A stretch of DNA of 64,000 bases, taken from Planctomycetota bacterium (GTDB lineage: Bacteria > Planctomycetota > Phycisphaerae > Sedimentisphaerales > Anaerobacaceae). Below, piece after piece: positions 35,073 to 43,791 of the stretch. The notes below the pieces were generated by a model. The model made no database searches and was not told where the DNA came from. It saw nothing but the letters and a program-made list of their open reading frames with translations. The stretch is from the NCBI GenBank assembly GCA_019456255.1, contig VRUG01000014.1, forward strand, positions 1 to 64,000, written 5' to 3'. The translations under genes and the position numbers were made by a program. The stretch's first letter is position 1; each line of letters opens with the position of its first letter.

Positions 35073-36272
35073 ATGAATACTAATCGCAGGCATTTTCAAC
35101 AATCGGGTAATAGCAGAAAAACAAAGCTGTTGCCAGCTATATCAATAGCGTGGGTGACAATTGCCATTTTTTCTATGTTGATGACATCCTGGTCATTTGC
35201 CTCGGAAGTTGCCCCGCAACAGCAGGCTGTTATTTTTCTGAAAGAGCAGATATCGGCACTGTCGGAAGAGCTATTGAGTGATTTTCCGCAGGATTCAGGA
35301 TTGGCATTGACAGCAGCTAGATTTCACCAATCTTGCAATAGTCCGTACAAAATGATGGAGGTTTTGGAGCAGGGGTTGAGATATGACCCTAAAAATGGCG
35401 AGTTCAGTAAAATGATGGGTGAGACGGCTTTTAAGAATGGCGAGTACGAAAAGGCAATTATATATTGGAAGAAATTTCTTCAACTGTCGCCTAAGAACTG
35501 GGACATTCATAACGACATTGCTGGGGCACTTATTTTTTCTGGCAAATACAAGGAGGCCATTGAAACGCTTGAGGAGCGGAGTAAAACTTTTGCAAAGCCT
35601 GTTCGCAGCTACTGGTTAATTGGTCAGGCGTATATGCAATTGGAAAAGCACGAAAAGGCAAAAGAATACTTGGAAAAAGGAATTAAGATCAAGCCGGGTC
35701 ACCCCAAAGGCCATTACTTACTTGCCAAAACGTATATAAGATTGAAAGAGCAGGAAAAAGCACGGCATCACATGGAAATACACCGCAGGAGAAAGGATAA
35801 AGTTGCCAAACTCCGACATCAATGGGTAAAGACAAGAAACAATGATATCAGTCAAAAAAGTACGGAAGGTGAAATCAAAAGGCTTTGTAACGTTCTGTCG
35901 AGGCTTTGTATCAGGGGGACCAAGCTTTACCGCTCGTCCAAAAATGACGGAGAGTCTCGAAAGCTCACAGAAAAGGTAGAGACAATATTTCAACAAACTA
36001 TCGCTATCCATCCAAATCAGTCGGATATATACTATGAGTTTGCTTTTTCATATTTCACTATTAATCACAACATGGACAAGGCAACCGAGCTTGCAAAAAA
36101 AGCTGTTGAGCTGGAGGAATCGGCGCAAAATTATTTTTTATTAGGTCGTATTTATTACAAAAACTCTGATACTAAAGATGCTCTGATGGCCATAGGAAAA
36201 GCTATGAATCTGGAATCTAAAAACTTGAACTACAAACAAAAATATGATGAGATAAAGAAAGCTGTAAAATGA
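35073..36272 (+). CDS. Module 4 secreted TPR protein
   Basis: 399 residues starting MNTNRRHFQQ, with signal VTIAIFSMLMTSWSFA. TPRs include YEKAIIYWKKFLQLSPKNW and HEKAKEYLEKGIKIKPGHP. It has no insert before RSYWLIG, as in modules 1 and 2. The middle spacer is strongly basic (RHHMEIHRRRKDKVAKLRHQ). Its C-terminal TPR (ALMAIGKAMNLESKNLNY) has lost the usual Glu-Pro-Gly turn, so it is the most divergent C-terminus of the six. It overlaps the propeller gene by 4 nt at AAAATGATGA. Confidence 0.88.
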   Translation: MNTNRRHFQQSGNSRKTKLLPAISIAWVTIAIFSMLMTSWSFASEVAPQQQAVIFLKEQISALSEELLSDFPQDSGLALTAARFHQSCNSPYKMMEVLEQGLRYDPKNGEFSKMMGETAFKNGEYEKAIIYWKKFLQLSPKNWDIHNDIAGALIFSGKYKEAIETLEERSKTFAKPVRSYWLIGQAYMQLEKHEKAKEYLEKGIKIKPGHPKGHYLLAKTYIRLKEQEKARHHMEIHRRRKDKVAKLRHQWVKTRNNDISQKSTEGEIKRLCNVLSRLCIRGTKLYRSSKNDGESRKLTEKVETIFQQTIAIHPNQSDIYYEFAFSYFTINHNMDKATELAKKAVELEESAQNYFLLGRIYYKNSDTKDALMAIGKAMNLESKNLNYKQKYDEIKKAVK

Positions 36273-37960
36273 TGAAATCAGGATATCTCTCTAAAAATTC
36301 TTCTCTTCGGTACAGTATGGTTGCCGGATTGATTTTCATAAATACTTTTTTGACAGTATGTGCAAACGCATCGATTTCATTTACGGATGTAACTAAAAAA
36401 ACCGGCATTACCTTCAAACATAGCGACGGGAACTCCGAGAAATTCCATATCATGGAAACTGTCACTGCTGGTTTGGCACTTTTTGATTATGATAATGATG
36501 GTGACACAGATATTTACTTTTTAAACGGGGCTGGTCTTAAAGGAATGAAATATGAAACGCCGCCTCAAAATGAGCTTTACCGCAATGACGGGAACTTTAA
36601 ATTTACCAATGTAACCGCGGAAAGCGGCCTGGGTGACACGGGTTTTGGGTTGGGTGTAGCTGTTGCTGATTACGACGGAGATGGCGACCTTGACGTTTAT
36701 CTTAATAATTATGGCCCGAATGTATTATACAGCAATAATGGAGACGGCACGTTTAGCGACGTGACAAAAAAAGCTGGTGTTGGGGATGGCTCTAATTTTG
36801 GAGCTGGTACGTGTTTTCTGGATATAGACAATGACGGCGACCTTGACCTTTATGTCGCTAAGTACGTTGTCTTTTCCTATGACAAAAAAGCGACCATCGT
36901 GAAGGGTGGTTTTTTAGCTTATCCAAGCCCTACGGCTTACGTATTTCCCGCAGATTCCTTGTATCGTAATAATGGTGACGGCACTTTTACGGATGTAAGC
37001 AAAGAATCCGGGATAGCTAAATATCGCGGAACGGGCATGGGGGTGATATGTGCTGATTACGATAACGACGGTGACACGGATATTTTTGTCGCTAATGACA
37101 GCATGGAAAATTACCTATTCCAAAATGACGGTACGGGGAAATTTGAAGAAGTTGGCCTCATGGCTGGCACTGCGTATGACTTTAACGGCAAGCCTCTTGG
37201 CAACATGGGTGTTGGCTGCGGCGATTATAACAATGACGGCCTGTTGGATTTCTATGTCACTTCCTATGCCGTTGAATGGACAACGCTATACAAGAACATA
37301 GGTGACGGGCTATTCGAGGACGTGACATTTGCGACCGGTTCAGGTGAAGGGACATTTAATAATCCGACATGGGGCACTGGTTTTGCTGACTTTGACAATG
37401 ACGGAGACCGTGACATTTTTGTAGCTGGCGGACATTTACAGAGTAATGTAGAGAAATTCAGCGACCGTATGACCTATTTCGTTCGGAATGAGATTTTTAT
37501 GAATACCGGTGACGGCAAATTCGTCAATATAACGGATAAAGCCGGTGAGGGCATGAAGGTGAAGCTCAGCAGCCGCGGCATCGGGCTTGCTGACATGGAT
37601 AATGATGGTGACATCGATGTGGTAGTTCTTAATTCCAGGCGTGAGCCGACAATATTAAGAAACGATACTACCGGCAATAATCATTGGATCAAGATTCGCT
37701 TAAAAGGTGTCAAGTCGAACCGAAACGGCATAGGGGCACACGTTAAAGTGGTAACGAAAGATTTATCACAGCTTGACGAAGTTCATAGCGGTCGCGGCTA
37801 TCAGAGTCATCACGGATTGCAGCTTCATTTCGGGTTGGGCGAACATAAAAAGATAGATAGGATAGAGGTAAAGTGGATAGGCGGAACGGTTGACGTCTTA
37901 GAAGATATTAAGGCCGACCAGGTAATAACAATTACAGAAGGGCAAAACCCTATAAAATAA
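36269..37960 (+). CDS. Module 4 secreted FG-GAP/ASPIC-UnbV propeller
   Basis: 563 residues with signal MVAGLIFINTFLTVCANA. Seven motifs are present; the second is DYDGDGDLDVYL and the fifth DYNNDGLLDFYV, the latter with Asn replacing Asp at the third position, as in module 6. The first variable segment is DKKATIVKGGFLAYPSP and the second YAVEWTTLY. It has VGCGDYNN where most copies have VDCGDYDN. The ASPIC domain (VVTKDLSQLDEVHSGRGYQ) matches module 6 almost exactly. The next ATG follows after two bases. Confidence 0.9.
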   Translation: MMKSGYLSKNSSLRYSMVAGLIFINTFLTVCANASISFTDVTKKTGITFKHSDGNSEKFHIMETVTAGLALFDYDNDGDTDIYFLNGAGLKGMKYETPPQNELYRNDGNFKFTNVTAESGLGDTGFGLGVAVADYDGDGDLDVYLNNYGPNVLYSNNGDGTFSDVTKKAGVGDGSNFGAGTCFLDIDNDGDLDLYVAKYVVFSYDKKATIVKGGFLAYPSPTAYVFPADSLYRNNGDGTFTDVSKESGIAKYRGTGMGVICADYDNDGDTDIFVANDSMENYLFQNDGTGKFEEVGLMAGTAYDFNGKPLGNMGVGCGDYNNDGLLDFYVTSYAVEWTTLYKNIGDGLFEDVTFATGSGEGTFNNPTWGTGFADFDNDGDRDIFVAGGHLQSNVEKFSDRMTYFVRNEIFMNTGDGKFVNITDKAGEGMKVKLSSRGIGLADMDNDGDIDVVVLNSRREPTILRNDTTGNNHWIKIRLKGVKSNRNGIGAHVKVVTKDLSQLDEVHSGRGYQSHHGLQLHFGLGEHKKIDRIEVKWIGGTVDVLEDIKADQVITITEGQNPIK

Positions 37961-37962
37961 AA

Positions 37963-39174
37963 ATGGATACCCACCCCTACCATTCGCAAAGACAGAGTGC
38001 TAACACACGAAATAGAAACGTATCGGCTATATTGATTGGCGTTGCTATTTGGCTATTTTCAAACCCGGCAATATCGGCGGCTGGTGAATCTACTGCTCGG
38101 CAACAGGCTGCTGGTTTTCTAAAAGATCAAATTTCAGCAGTATCCAAACAACTGCTGAAAGACTTTCCGGAAGATGCAGAAACCATTAAATCAGCAACTA
38201 TATTTCATCGACAGTGTAATACGCCGGGCAAAGCCATGAAAGTTTTGGAAAAGGGTTTAAAATATAACCCAAGGAATGCTGAGCTGTGCGACTTAATGGG
38301 GCAGATAGCTTTCGAGATGGGTGAGTATGATAAGGCGATTACCTACTGGGAAAAAGCCTTAAAAGTCTCGCCCAGTTGGTTGAATCTCAATAATAACATC
38401 GCTGATGCGATGTTGTCGTCTGGTAAAAATTCTGAAGCTGTAAAACAACTTGAAGAAAGTATTGCTAACAAAAACTTTAAGGCTTTGCCTGCCCCGTATC
38501 GCAGCAGGAGTTATTTTTTACTTGGTCAGGGATATATGCAGCTGGGAAAATATGAGGAAGCAAAAAACCATTATGAAAAAGCTCTCAAAATCAACCCCAA
38601 GTATCGGCGCGGTAATTACTGGCTTGGGAAAGTCTATCTGCGATTAAAACAACCTGTCAAAGCCAAACAGCATATGCAAATACACAGGAAGCAACTCACC
38701 GCCAAAGCTGACCGCAGAAGCGATTTGGCAGAGAAGAATAAATTAGCAGTTATCGACATGAGTTCGAATGTCGAATTAAAAGCATTTCCCGAAATTATGG
38801 CAGGTTTATGTTTGCGGGGAAGCGAACTCTACGGCGCACATAATAAAACAAAAAAATCTGAAAAACTTTTGGCACAGGGAAAAGAGGCTTTACGCAAAGC
38901 TATTACTATTTACTCAAAGCAGTCTGATATCTATCGCGAACTTGGGTTTCTGTATCTGGTAACCAACAGCAATCTGAGCGATGCAAGAGAGCTTGCCGAA
39001 AAAGCTGTCGCGCTCGAAGGTTCAGCGAAAAACTATTTTGTATTATCTCTCATTTGTGACAGGAACTTTGACCGGACAAATGCGATTATCGCTATAAGGA
39101 AAGCTCTCGAATTAGAGCCCGGCAACGGCATGTATAGGCAGAAGTACAATGAAATGAAAAAAAGAAAGAGATAA
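37963..39174 (+). CDS. Module 5 secreted TPR protein
   Basis: 403 residues starting MDTHPYHSQR, with signal ILIGVAIWLFSNPAISA. The mature N-terminus (ESTARQQAAGFLKDQISAVS) is nearly the same in module 6. TPRs include YDKAITYWEKALKVSPSWL and YEEAKNHYEKALKINPKYR. The insert before the LLGQGY helix is KNFKALPAPYRSR. The C-terminus is TNAIIAIRKALELEPGN. One base separates its TAA stop from the ATG of the propeller gene. Shared features with module 6 suggest that these two are the most recent duplicates. Confidence 0.88.
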   Translation: MDTHPYHSQRQSANTRNRNVSAILIGVAIWLFSNPAISAAGESTARQQAAGFLKDQISAVSKQLLKDFPEDAETIKSATIFHRQCNTPGKAMKVLEKGLKYNPRNAELCDLMGQIAFEMGEYDKAITYWEKALKVSPSWLNLNNNIADAMLSSGKNSEAVKQLEESIANKNFKALPAPYRSRSYFLLGQGYMQLGKYEEAKNHYEKALKINPKYRRGNYWLGKVYLRLKQPVKAKQHMQIHRKQLTAKADRRSDLAEKNKLAVIDMSSNVELKAFPEIMAGLCLRGSELYGAHNKTKKSEKLLAQGKEALRKAITIYSKQSDIYRELGFLYLVTNSNLSDARELAEKAVALEGSAKNYFVLSLICDRNFDRTNAIIAIRKALELEPGNGMYRQKYNEMKKRKR

Positions 39175-39175
39175 A

Positions 39176-40867
39176 ATGGCCGCTACAACTATCTTTTGTA
39201 AAAATATGATTCTTCGGTATAGTGCTGTCATTATATTATTGTGTGTAAATGTTGTCGGCACGCAATACGCAACGGCTTCAATCGCATTTAAAGATGTGAC
39301 TAAAAAAACCGGAATCACTTTCAAGCATACTGATGGAGGTTCCGGGAAGTTCTATATCATGGAGACAGTGACGGCGGGCGTTGCGCTATTTGATTATGAT
39401 AATGACGGTGACATCGATATTTATTTTCTAAACGGTTCTGCTCTTAAAGGTGCTAAATATAAAACTCCTCCGAGAAATGCTTTGTATCGCAACGACGGCA
39501 ATTTTAAATTTACTGATGTAACCGATGAAAGCGGGCTTGGTGATACCGGATTTGGTTTGGGTGTGGCTGTCGCAGACTATGACAATGACGGCGACCTGGA
39601 CGTTTATCTTAATAATTACGGCCCGAATGTTTTATATTCCAATAACGGTGATGGCAGCTTCAGCGATGTAACAAAAAAGGCAGGTGTTGGTGACGGAAAT
39701 CATGTCGGGGCAGGAACCTGTTTTTTTGATATGGACAACGACGGCGACCTCGACCTTTATGTTTCGAAATACGTCACTTTTTCCTACGAAAAAAATGTCA
39801 CTATAACGGTAGAAGGTTTCGATGCTTATGTAAATCCTGGTGCTTACGTATTTCCGTCGGATTCATTGTATCGTAATAATGGTGACGGCACGTTTACTGA
39901 TGTTAGTAAAGAATCCGGTATAGCCGACCATCGGGGGTCGGGGATGGGTACGATATGCGCCGATTATGATAATGATGGAGATACGGACGTCTTTGTCGCT
40001 AATGACAGCATGGAGAATTTTCTATTTCAAAATGACGGGAAAGGCAACTTTGAAGAAGTCGGGCTCTTAGCAGGAACAGCATATGACTTTAATGGGAAGG
40101 TGCTGGGAAATATGGGAGTCGACTGCGCTGATTACGACAATGACGGCCTGCTGGATTTTTATGTCACTTCTTATTCTCAGCAATGGGCAACGCTATATAA
40201 AAATCTGGGTGACGGCATGTTTGAGGACGTGACTTTTTCTACTGGTGCAGGAAAGGAAACATTTAGCAACCCGACATGGGGAACCGGTTTTGCCGATTTT
40301 GATAATGACGGGGACCGTGACATTTTCGTAGCGGCTGGTCATTTACAACCTAACATAGAAAAATACAGCGACCAGATGACATTTAATGCTCGCAATGAGC
40401 TTCTCATGAATATCGGAGATGGCAAATTTGTTAATATAACCGAGAAGGCGGGGAAAGGGTTGAGGGTCAAGCTAAGCAGTCGAGGTGCCGTGTTTGGTGA
40501 TTTGGATAATGACGGTGACATCGATGCGGTGATTTTAAATACAAAAAGCAAACCGACAATACTTAGGAACGACAGTGCTAACAATAACCACTGGATTGCG
40601 ATTAATCTAAAAGGTGTTAAGTCCAGCAGGGATGGGACAGGGGCACGTGTAAAGGTGGTAACGGGAAAGCTGTCTCAAATTGATGAAATTCACAGCGGAA
40701 GAAGTTATCAAAGTCACTATGGGAGGCGTTTGCATTTTGGATTGGGCAAACATAAAAAAATAGATAGAATAGAAGTGAAGTGGCCATCCGGTACGGTTGA
40801 TGTATTGAAAGATATATCGGCTGATAAGTTAATAACGATCACAGAAGGAAAAAACACTATAAAATAA
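39176..40867 (+). CDS. Module 5 secreted FG-GAP/ASPIC-UnbV propeller
   Basis: 563 residues with an N-terminal hydrophobic segment (YSAVIILLCVNVVGTQYATA). Seven motifs are intact, the third as DMDNDGDLDLYV. The first variable segment is EKNVTITVEGFDAYVNP (Glu instead of Asp after FSY) and the second YSQQWATLY. Its ASPIC domain is the most divergent of the array: KSSRDGTGARVKVVTG, EIHSGRSYQSHYGRRLHFGL and WPSGTVDVL, where the others have SNR(D/N)G(I/V)G and SGRGYQ. The module 6 TPR gene begins two bases after the stop. Confidence 0.9.
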   Translation: MAATTIFCKNMILRYSAVIILLCVNVVGTQYATASIAFKDVTKKTGITFKHTDGGSGKFYIMETVTAGVALFDYDNDGDIDIYFLNGSALKGAKYKTPPRNALYRNDGNFKFTDVTDESGLGDTGFGLGVAVADYDNDGDLDVYLNNYGPNVLYSNNGDGSFSDVTKKAGVGDGNHVGAGTCFFDMDNDGDLDLYVSKYVTFSYEKNVTITVEGFDAYVNPGAYVFPSDSLYRNNGDGTFTDVSKESGIADHRGSGMGTICADYDNDGDTDVFVANDSMENFLFQNDGKGNFEEVGLLAGTAYDFNGKVLGNMGVDCADYDNDGLLDFYVTSYSQQWATLYKNLGDGMFEDVTFSTGAGKETFSNPTWGTGFADFDNDGDRDIFVAAGHLQPNIEKYSDQMTFNARNELLMNIGDGKFVNITEKAGKGLRVKLSSRGAVFGDLDNDGDIDAVILNTKSKPTILRNDSANNNHWIAINLKGVKSSRDGTGARVKVVTGKLSQIDEIHSGRSYQSHYGRRLHFGLGKHKKIDRIEVKWPSGTVDVLKDISADKLITITEGKNTIK

Positions 40868-40869
40868 AA

Positions 40870-42066
40870 ATGGATACTCGCGCCAACCATTCACAAAAAT
40901 ACGATACAAACACAACAGCGATAGTGCTTTGGTCCGCTATTTTGTTATTTTCCAATCCATCTATATCGTCTGGATTGGAATCTACTGCTCGGCAAAAAGC
41001 CGCTGGTTTTCTAAAAAATCAAATCTCGGTCATAGCCGAACAGCTGCTGAAAGATTTCCCGAAAGATGCATATACAATTGAATCGGCAGCAACTTTTTAT
41101 CGCCAGTGCAATAGCCCTAACAAGGCGATAGCATTATTGGAACGTGGGCTAAGGTACCATCCGGAGAATTTGAGTTTGTGCATCACGATGGGTGAAACAG
41201 CTCTTGAAAACGGGCAGTACGATAAATCGGTGAAGTATTTGAAAAAGGCTATGGAAATTTCGCCTGAAAATCTGGAGCTGTACGATAAGATGGCTGACGC
41301 GTTAATGTCATCTGGGGATAATGAGCAATCGGTTCAAACGCTTGAGGAGAAAATCAATAAGGCCCAATTTCATAACTTGCCAGCGGCGGCTCGCAGCGGC
41401 AGTTATTATCTGCTCGGCCAGGGATATATGCAGCTAGAAAATTATGAAAGGGCGAAGCAGTGTTACGAAAAGGCAATTGAGATAACTCCCGACCATCCGG
41501 AACGGTATTATTGGCTGGCAAAAGTTTACGCGAGACTGGGGCAATCTGAAAATGCAAAAAAACATATGGAAGCACATCGGAAGTTGAAGGCAGAACTGGA
41601 TATTAAAAAAAATGAGTGGGCCCGTAAAGAATACAGAGAAGTGATAGACATTAGTTCTCATCTCAGGCTCAAGGCGTTTCCTGAAATTATGTCGGATTTA
41701 TCTGCGCATGGGGTCGGGCTTTACCGTGACAATAATGAGATAGAAAAAGCAAAGCAGCTTTGGATAGAGACAACAAAAGGATTTATAGGAGCCATTGCGA
41801 TTTATCCAAAGCAGTCTGATATGTATCGCGAGCTTGCGTTTCTGCATCTGGCGACCAACAGCAATATAGCTGACACAATTGACCTTGCCGAAAAAGCAGT
41901 CGAACTTGAAGGTTCAGCGAAAAACTATTTCATATTATATCTCGCCTGGCAGAAAAACTCCGACCAGGCAAAAGCACTTACCGCCATAAGAAAAGCTCTT
42001 GAATTGGAGCCTGAGAACGCGGTATACAGACAGAAATATAACGAGATTAAAAAAAGAAGGAAATAA
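40870..42066 (+). CDS. Module 6 secreted TPR protein
   Basis: 398 residues starting MDTRANHSQK, with signal IVLWSAILLFSNPSISSG. It is the closest relative of the module 5 TPR protein (ESTARQKAAGFLKNQISVIA, TNSNIADTIDLAEKAVELEG). TPRs include YDKSVKYLKKAMEISPENL and YERAKQCYEKAIEITPDHP, and the insert before SYYLLGQGY is present (KAQFHNLPAAARSG). One base separates its stop from the propeller start at 42068. Confidence 0.88.
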   Translation: MDTRANHSQKYDTNTTAIVLWSAILLFSNPSISSGLESTARQKAAGFLKNQISVIAEQLLKDFPKDAYTIESAATFYRQCNSPNKAIALLERGLRYHPENLSLCITMGETALENGQYDKSVKYLKKAMEISPENLELYDKMADALMSSGDNEQSVQTLEEKINKAQFHNLPAAARSGSYYLLGQGYMQLENYERAKQCYEKAIEITPDHPERYYWLAKVYARLGQSENAKKHMEAHRKLKAELDIKKNEWARKEYREVIDISSHLRLKAFPEIMSDLSAHGVGLYRDNNEIEKAKQLWIETTKGFIGAIAIYPKQSDMYRELAFLHLATNSNIADTIDLAEKAVELEGSAKNYFILYLAWQKNSDQAKALTAIRKALELEPENAVYRQKYNEIKKRRK

Positions 42067-42067
42067 A

Positions 42068-43753
42068 ATGGCTTGCGCAACTGTTTTTCAAAAAAACTCT
42101 ATCCTGCGATGGGGCATTATTGTCCTGTTCTTTGCTTTAAATGTTATTGGCGTACAATGCGCAACCGCTTCGATTACATTTACTGATATTACAGAAAAAA
42201 CGGGTATTACTTTCAAGCATGTTGACGGCAGTTCAGGGGAATTTTATATTATGGAAACCATTAGCGCCGGGCTTGCGCTATTTGATTATGACAATGACGG
42301 TGACATCGATATTTATTTTTTAAACGGCTCGGCTCTTAAAGGCGCCGAATATAAAACAACTCCGAGAAATGCTTTATACCGAAACGACGGAAATCTTAAA
42401 TTTACGGATGTCACCGAGCAAAGCGGAACGGGTGATACGGGTTTCGGCTCTGGTGTAACAATAGGCGACTATGATAACGATGGTGACTTAGACATTTATC
42501 TTAACAATTACGGCCCGAATGTATTATACCAAAATAATGGTGACGGCACCTTTACCGATGTAACAAAAAAAGCCGGCGTGGCGGACGGGGCCAGGTTGGG
42601 AGCTGGGGCATGTTTTCTTGACACAGACAACGATGGCGATCTCGACCTTTATGTCTCAAGGTATGTAGAGTTTTCCTACGACAAAAATGTTATCTTTACA
42701 ATCGAGGATTATCCTGCATATCCAAGTCCGGTGGTTTATGTTCCTGAACCTGACGCGTTGTACCTAAATAATGGCGACGGCACCTTTACCGATATTAGTA
42801 AAGAATCCGGCATAGCCAAACACCGTGGAACGGGAATGGGGATGGTTTGCGGTGATTATGATAACGACGGCGATGTCGATATTTTCATAGCCAACGATGG
42901 AATAGAAAATTTTCTTTTTCAAAATAACGGGAATAACAAGTTTGAAGAAATTGGTTTGATAGCCGGCGTGGCGTATGATTTTGCCGGCAAACAGTACGGA
43001 AGTATGGGGGTCGATTGCGGCGATTATAACAATGACGGACTTTTGGATTTATATGTCACTTCCGACAGGTGGACATCTCTTTACAAAAATCTTGGCAATG
43101 GACTCTTCGAGGATGTGACCTTTTCAACCAGCGCAGGAGACGGAATGCACAACTATGCGTCATGGGGGACGGGGTTTGCTGATTTTGATAATGACGGTGA
43201 CCGTGACATTTTTGTAGCTATCGGCCATATACAGCCTAACGTAGACAAATACAGTGACCACCTGACGTATTTTGCACGTAACGAAATCTTAATGAATACC
43301 GGTGACGGCAAGTTTGTCAATATAACTGATAAGGCCGGTGACGGCATGAAAGTCAAGCTTAGCACTCGCGGGGCAGCCCTTGGTGACATGGATAATGACG
43401 GTGACATCGATATCGTGGTTCTTAATTCCAGGCGGGAGCCGACAATTCTAAGAAACGACTCGGTCAATGACAATCATTGGATTGAGATTCACTTGAAAGG
43501 TGTTAAGTCGAACCGAAATGGAATAGGGGCGCATGTAAAGGTAGTGACGAAAGATTTGTCGCAACTTGATGAGGTACATAGCGGGCGAGGATATCAGGGA
43601 CATTACGGATTGCGTCTTCATTTTGGGGTAGGCAAACACAAAAAAATAGATAGAATAGAAGTGAAGTGGCCAGGAGGAACAGTTGACGTCTTAAAAAATG
43701 TCAAGGCTGACCAGGTGATAACAATTACAGAAGGAAAAAAGACTACGCAATAG
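42068..43753 (+). CDS. Module 6 secreted FG-GAP/ASPIC-UnbV propeller
   Basis: 561 residues from the ATG at 42068 (MACATVFQKN), which matches module 5; the frame is open 23 codons upstream into the TPR gene. The signal is IIVLFFALNVIGVQCATA. Seven motifs are present, the third as DTDNDGDLDLYV and the fifth as DYNNDGLLDLYV. The first variable segment is DKNVIFTIEDYPAYPSP and the second DRWTSLY, shorter by two residues than in the others. It has LYLNNGDGTF where the rest have LYRNN(G/S)DG. The array ends here; the nitrilase gene follows after 38 nt. Confidence 0.9.
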   Translation: MACATVFQKNSILRWGIIVLFFALNVIGVQCATASITFTDITEKTGITFKHVDGSSGEFYIMETISAGLALFDYDNDGDIDIYFLNGSALKGAEYKTTPRNALYRNDGNLKFTDVTEQSGTGDTGFGSGVTIGDYDNDGDLDIYLNNYGPNVLYQNNGDGTFTDVTKKAGVADGARLGAGACFLDTDNDGDLDLYVSRYVEFSYDKNVIFTIEDYPAYPSPVVYVPEPDALYLNNGDGTFTDISKESGIAKHRGTGMGMVCGDYDNDGDVDIFIANDGIENFLFQNNGNNKFEEIGLIAGVAYDFAGKQYGSMGVDCGDYNNDGLLDLYVTSDRWTSLYKNLGNGLFEDVTFSTSAGDGMHNYASWGTGFADFDNDGDRDIFVAIGHIQPNVDKYSDHLTYFARNEILMNTGDGKFVNITDKAGDGMKVKLSTRGAALGDMDNDGDIDIVVLNSRREPTILRNDSVNDNHWIEIHLKGVKSNRNGIGAHVKVVTKDLSQLDEVHSGRGYQGHYGLRLHFGVGKHKKIDRIEVKWPGGTVDVLKNVKADQVITITEGKKTTQ

Positions 43754-43791
43754 GGCATCTGGTTTTTGTATTCAGGCAAGAAAGGAATCTT

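Larger units (their letters stand above)
26101..43753 (+). repeat. Tandem array of six diverged TPR / FG-GAP-ASPIC gene pairs
   Basis: Six units of about 2.9 kb each, in the same orientation and gene order. Module boundaries are 26214-29116, 29270-32157, 32161-35069, 35073-37960, 37963-40867 and 40870-43753. Within modules the two genes overlap by 4 nt (modules 2, 3, 4), by 1 nt (module 1), or are 1 nt apart (modules 5, 6). Modules 2 to 6 are joined by only 2-3 nt. The copies are clearly homologous but have diverged at many codons, so this is an old amplification rather than an assembly duplication. Confidence 0.92.

Noticed and set aside
26101-43753. Assembly artefact producing six false copies
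   Set aside because: The copies differ at many positions, have different variable segments, different overlaps and one different leader; a misassembly would give near-identical repeats.
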